Assembly: GCA_026168455.1 (NCBI GenBank)
Contig: CM047429.1
Span: 34,890,066 to 34,954,065 of the forward strand
Direction: 5' to 3'
Source: Theocolax elegans
Lineage: Eukaryota > Arthropoda > Insecta > Hymenoptera > Cerocephalidae
Length of the DNA: 64,000 nt
Shown one piece after another: positions 63,136 to 64,000 of the stretch. The stretch's first letter is position 1. Every line of letters begins with the position of its first letter. The notes under the pieces are model-generated. The model had not been told where the DNA came from. It worked only from the letters and a program-made list of their open reading frames with translations, and made no database searches. The position numbers and the translations under genes are program-made.

Positions 63136-64000
63136 TGGGTGGTTCTCTGTGACATCGAAGATGAAAAAAATAAATATTGCTATAACTGTGGGAATATGTC
63201 TTAGAGGTATCCAGTAGTTCTCCTGAATTTTTTCAGATTTTTTCTGGGCCATTATTTTAAGTTACAGAGAGTCATTAAGTTAATATATAAACATCATTAT
63301 TACATTAACTGAATATACGTATTTAATACAAAAGATATATAAATAAATCGGATATATAATTATAATGAATAATATGATAACGTGACAGTGACAAGTTTGT
63401 GAAATCTAAACAATGTATTGCTGAATAATAATAATAATAATGTTGATACTTTTATAGTAATCCTTCAGATTAGTATTATAATTCTTGTAAGGGATGTAAA
63501 ACTAAAAATTCAGCATTATAAATGTTTAAAAATTAATTTTTTACATTTGTATAATAATATTTGTATTTTTAGCAGCTTACAGGGGATTAGATGGATACTG
63601 AAACAAGTGATGATACTTTTCTACCACTCCAAGGTAAGTGCACAAATTTTTTTGCAATGATCATGCTAATAGATTCATCGTTATAAGTCAACAAATATAC
63701 ATTTCTATTAATATTTCGGGCACTTTTCCCGGATATTTTGACCATAAGTGATCTTAATGATTTAGACCCACTCTGGAAATTTTTAGGCAGTTTCTAACTA
63801 TAAAAAGACATCTTTTAGACAGTATTAGGTTATCAGAGTCCGGAGCAGAATTGCTGATTTTCACTATTTAAGGTTTAAATGGCTTACAAGAGTGTGACGG
63901 CATACATTTATGTCTTTAAAAGTATTTTTAATGAAAAGTTCGGAAAATTTTACAAAAAAAGTGATACTTATGTTTTTAGTGAGAAATGCACCCCTGGGAG
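63136..64000 (+). other. Right flank, mostly without recognisable features
   Basis: AT-rich sequence that does not match the missing 3' end of G4. The only gene-like signal is a possible small exon at 63583-63633. The rest shows no long frame or repeat. Confidence 0.55.
63583..63633 (+). CDS. Possible first coding exon (start of an unidentified gene)
   Basis: A TTTTTAGCAGCTTACAG-like 3' splice site ends at 63582, and a consensus donor AAG|GTAAGT follows 63633. Between them an ATG at 63591 opens 14 codons (MDTETSDDTFLPLQ) plus one base. An acidic, Ser/Thr-rich start is plausible for a nuclear host or transposase protein. The evidence is only two splice-like signals around a short frame, so this may be chance. 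Confidence 0.3.

Noticed and set aside
63136..64000. DNA transposon with GGGTGG/CACCCC ends
   Set aside because: The matching ends are only six bases and the right one abuts the window limit; no transposase or duplication is visible.

Overview
This window looks like a transposable-element-rich stretch of an insect nuclear genome. Hymenoptera (ant, bee or wasp) is my guess from the retroelement mix and AT-rich composition, but I did not prove it. I recognise no host gene; almost everything supported is retroelement sequence. Five Ty3/gypsy-type (Metaviridae) elements, called G1 to G5 here by position, and one Penelope-like element (PLE) are nested or abutted.

Layout. 1-588: a minus-strand ORF of 17-residue tandem repeats running off the window edge. 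About 676-3816 and 17784-18970: a minus-strand PLE (reverse transcriptase plus GIY-YIG endonuclease) with a hammerhead-ribozyme core downstream of its ORF. The PLE is split by G1 (3817-17783), a young element with 1724-bp LTRs and a CTGT target duplication. The PLE/LTR junction also appears a second time at 2156/2157. 18975 to about 23690: G2 (minus strand), with gag, protease and only the start of RT. 23691-30078: mostly non-coding DNA with inverted and tandem repeats. 30079-41425: G3, an envelope-bearing gypsy with several inactivating changes and a 344-bp insertion in pol; an orphan LTR lies at 42689-43020. 43339-51950: G4, an older, decayed relative of G1 that keeps only its 5' LTR. 51951-63114: G5, a nearly intact element with gag, a 1205-codon pol and a third, non-envelope ORF. 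63115-64000: flank with one possible host exon.

How the genes work together. In all five gypsy elements pol lies in the -1 frame relative to gag. A canonical slippery heptamer sits in the correct gag phase near the gag end each time: GGGAAAC in G1, G2, G4 and G5, and TTTAAAC in G3. In G1, G2, G3 and G4 a perfect 7-9 bp stem follows after 6-7 nt. The 3' genes, env in G3 and ORF3 in G5, are each immediately preceded by a consensus 3' splice site, which suggests spliced subgenomic mRNAs. Two places (2157-3816 and 52551-55286) hold tandem duplications with clustered single-base indels and may be assembly artefacts.
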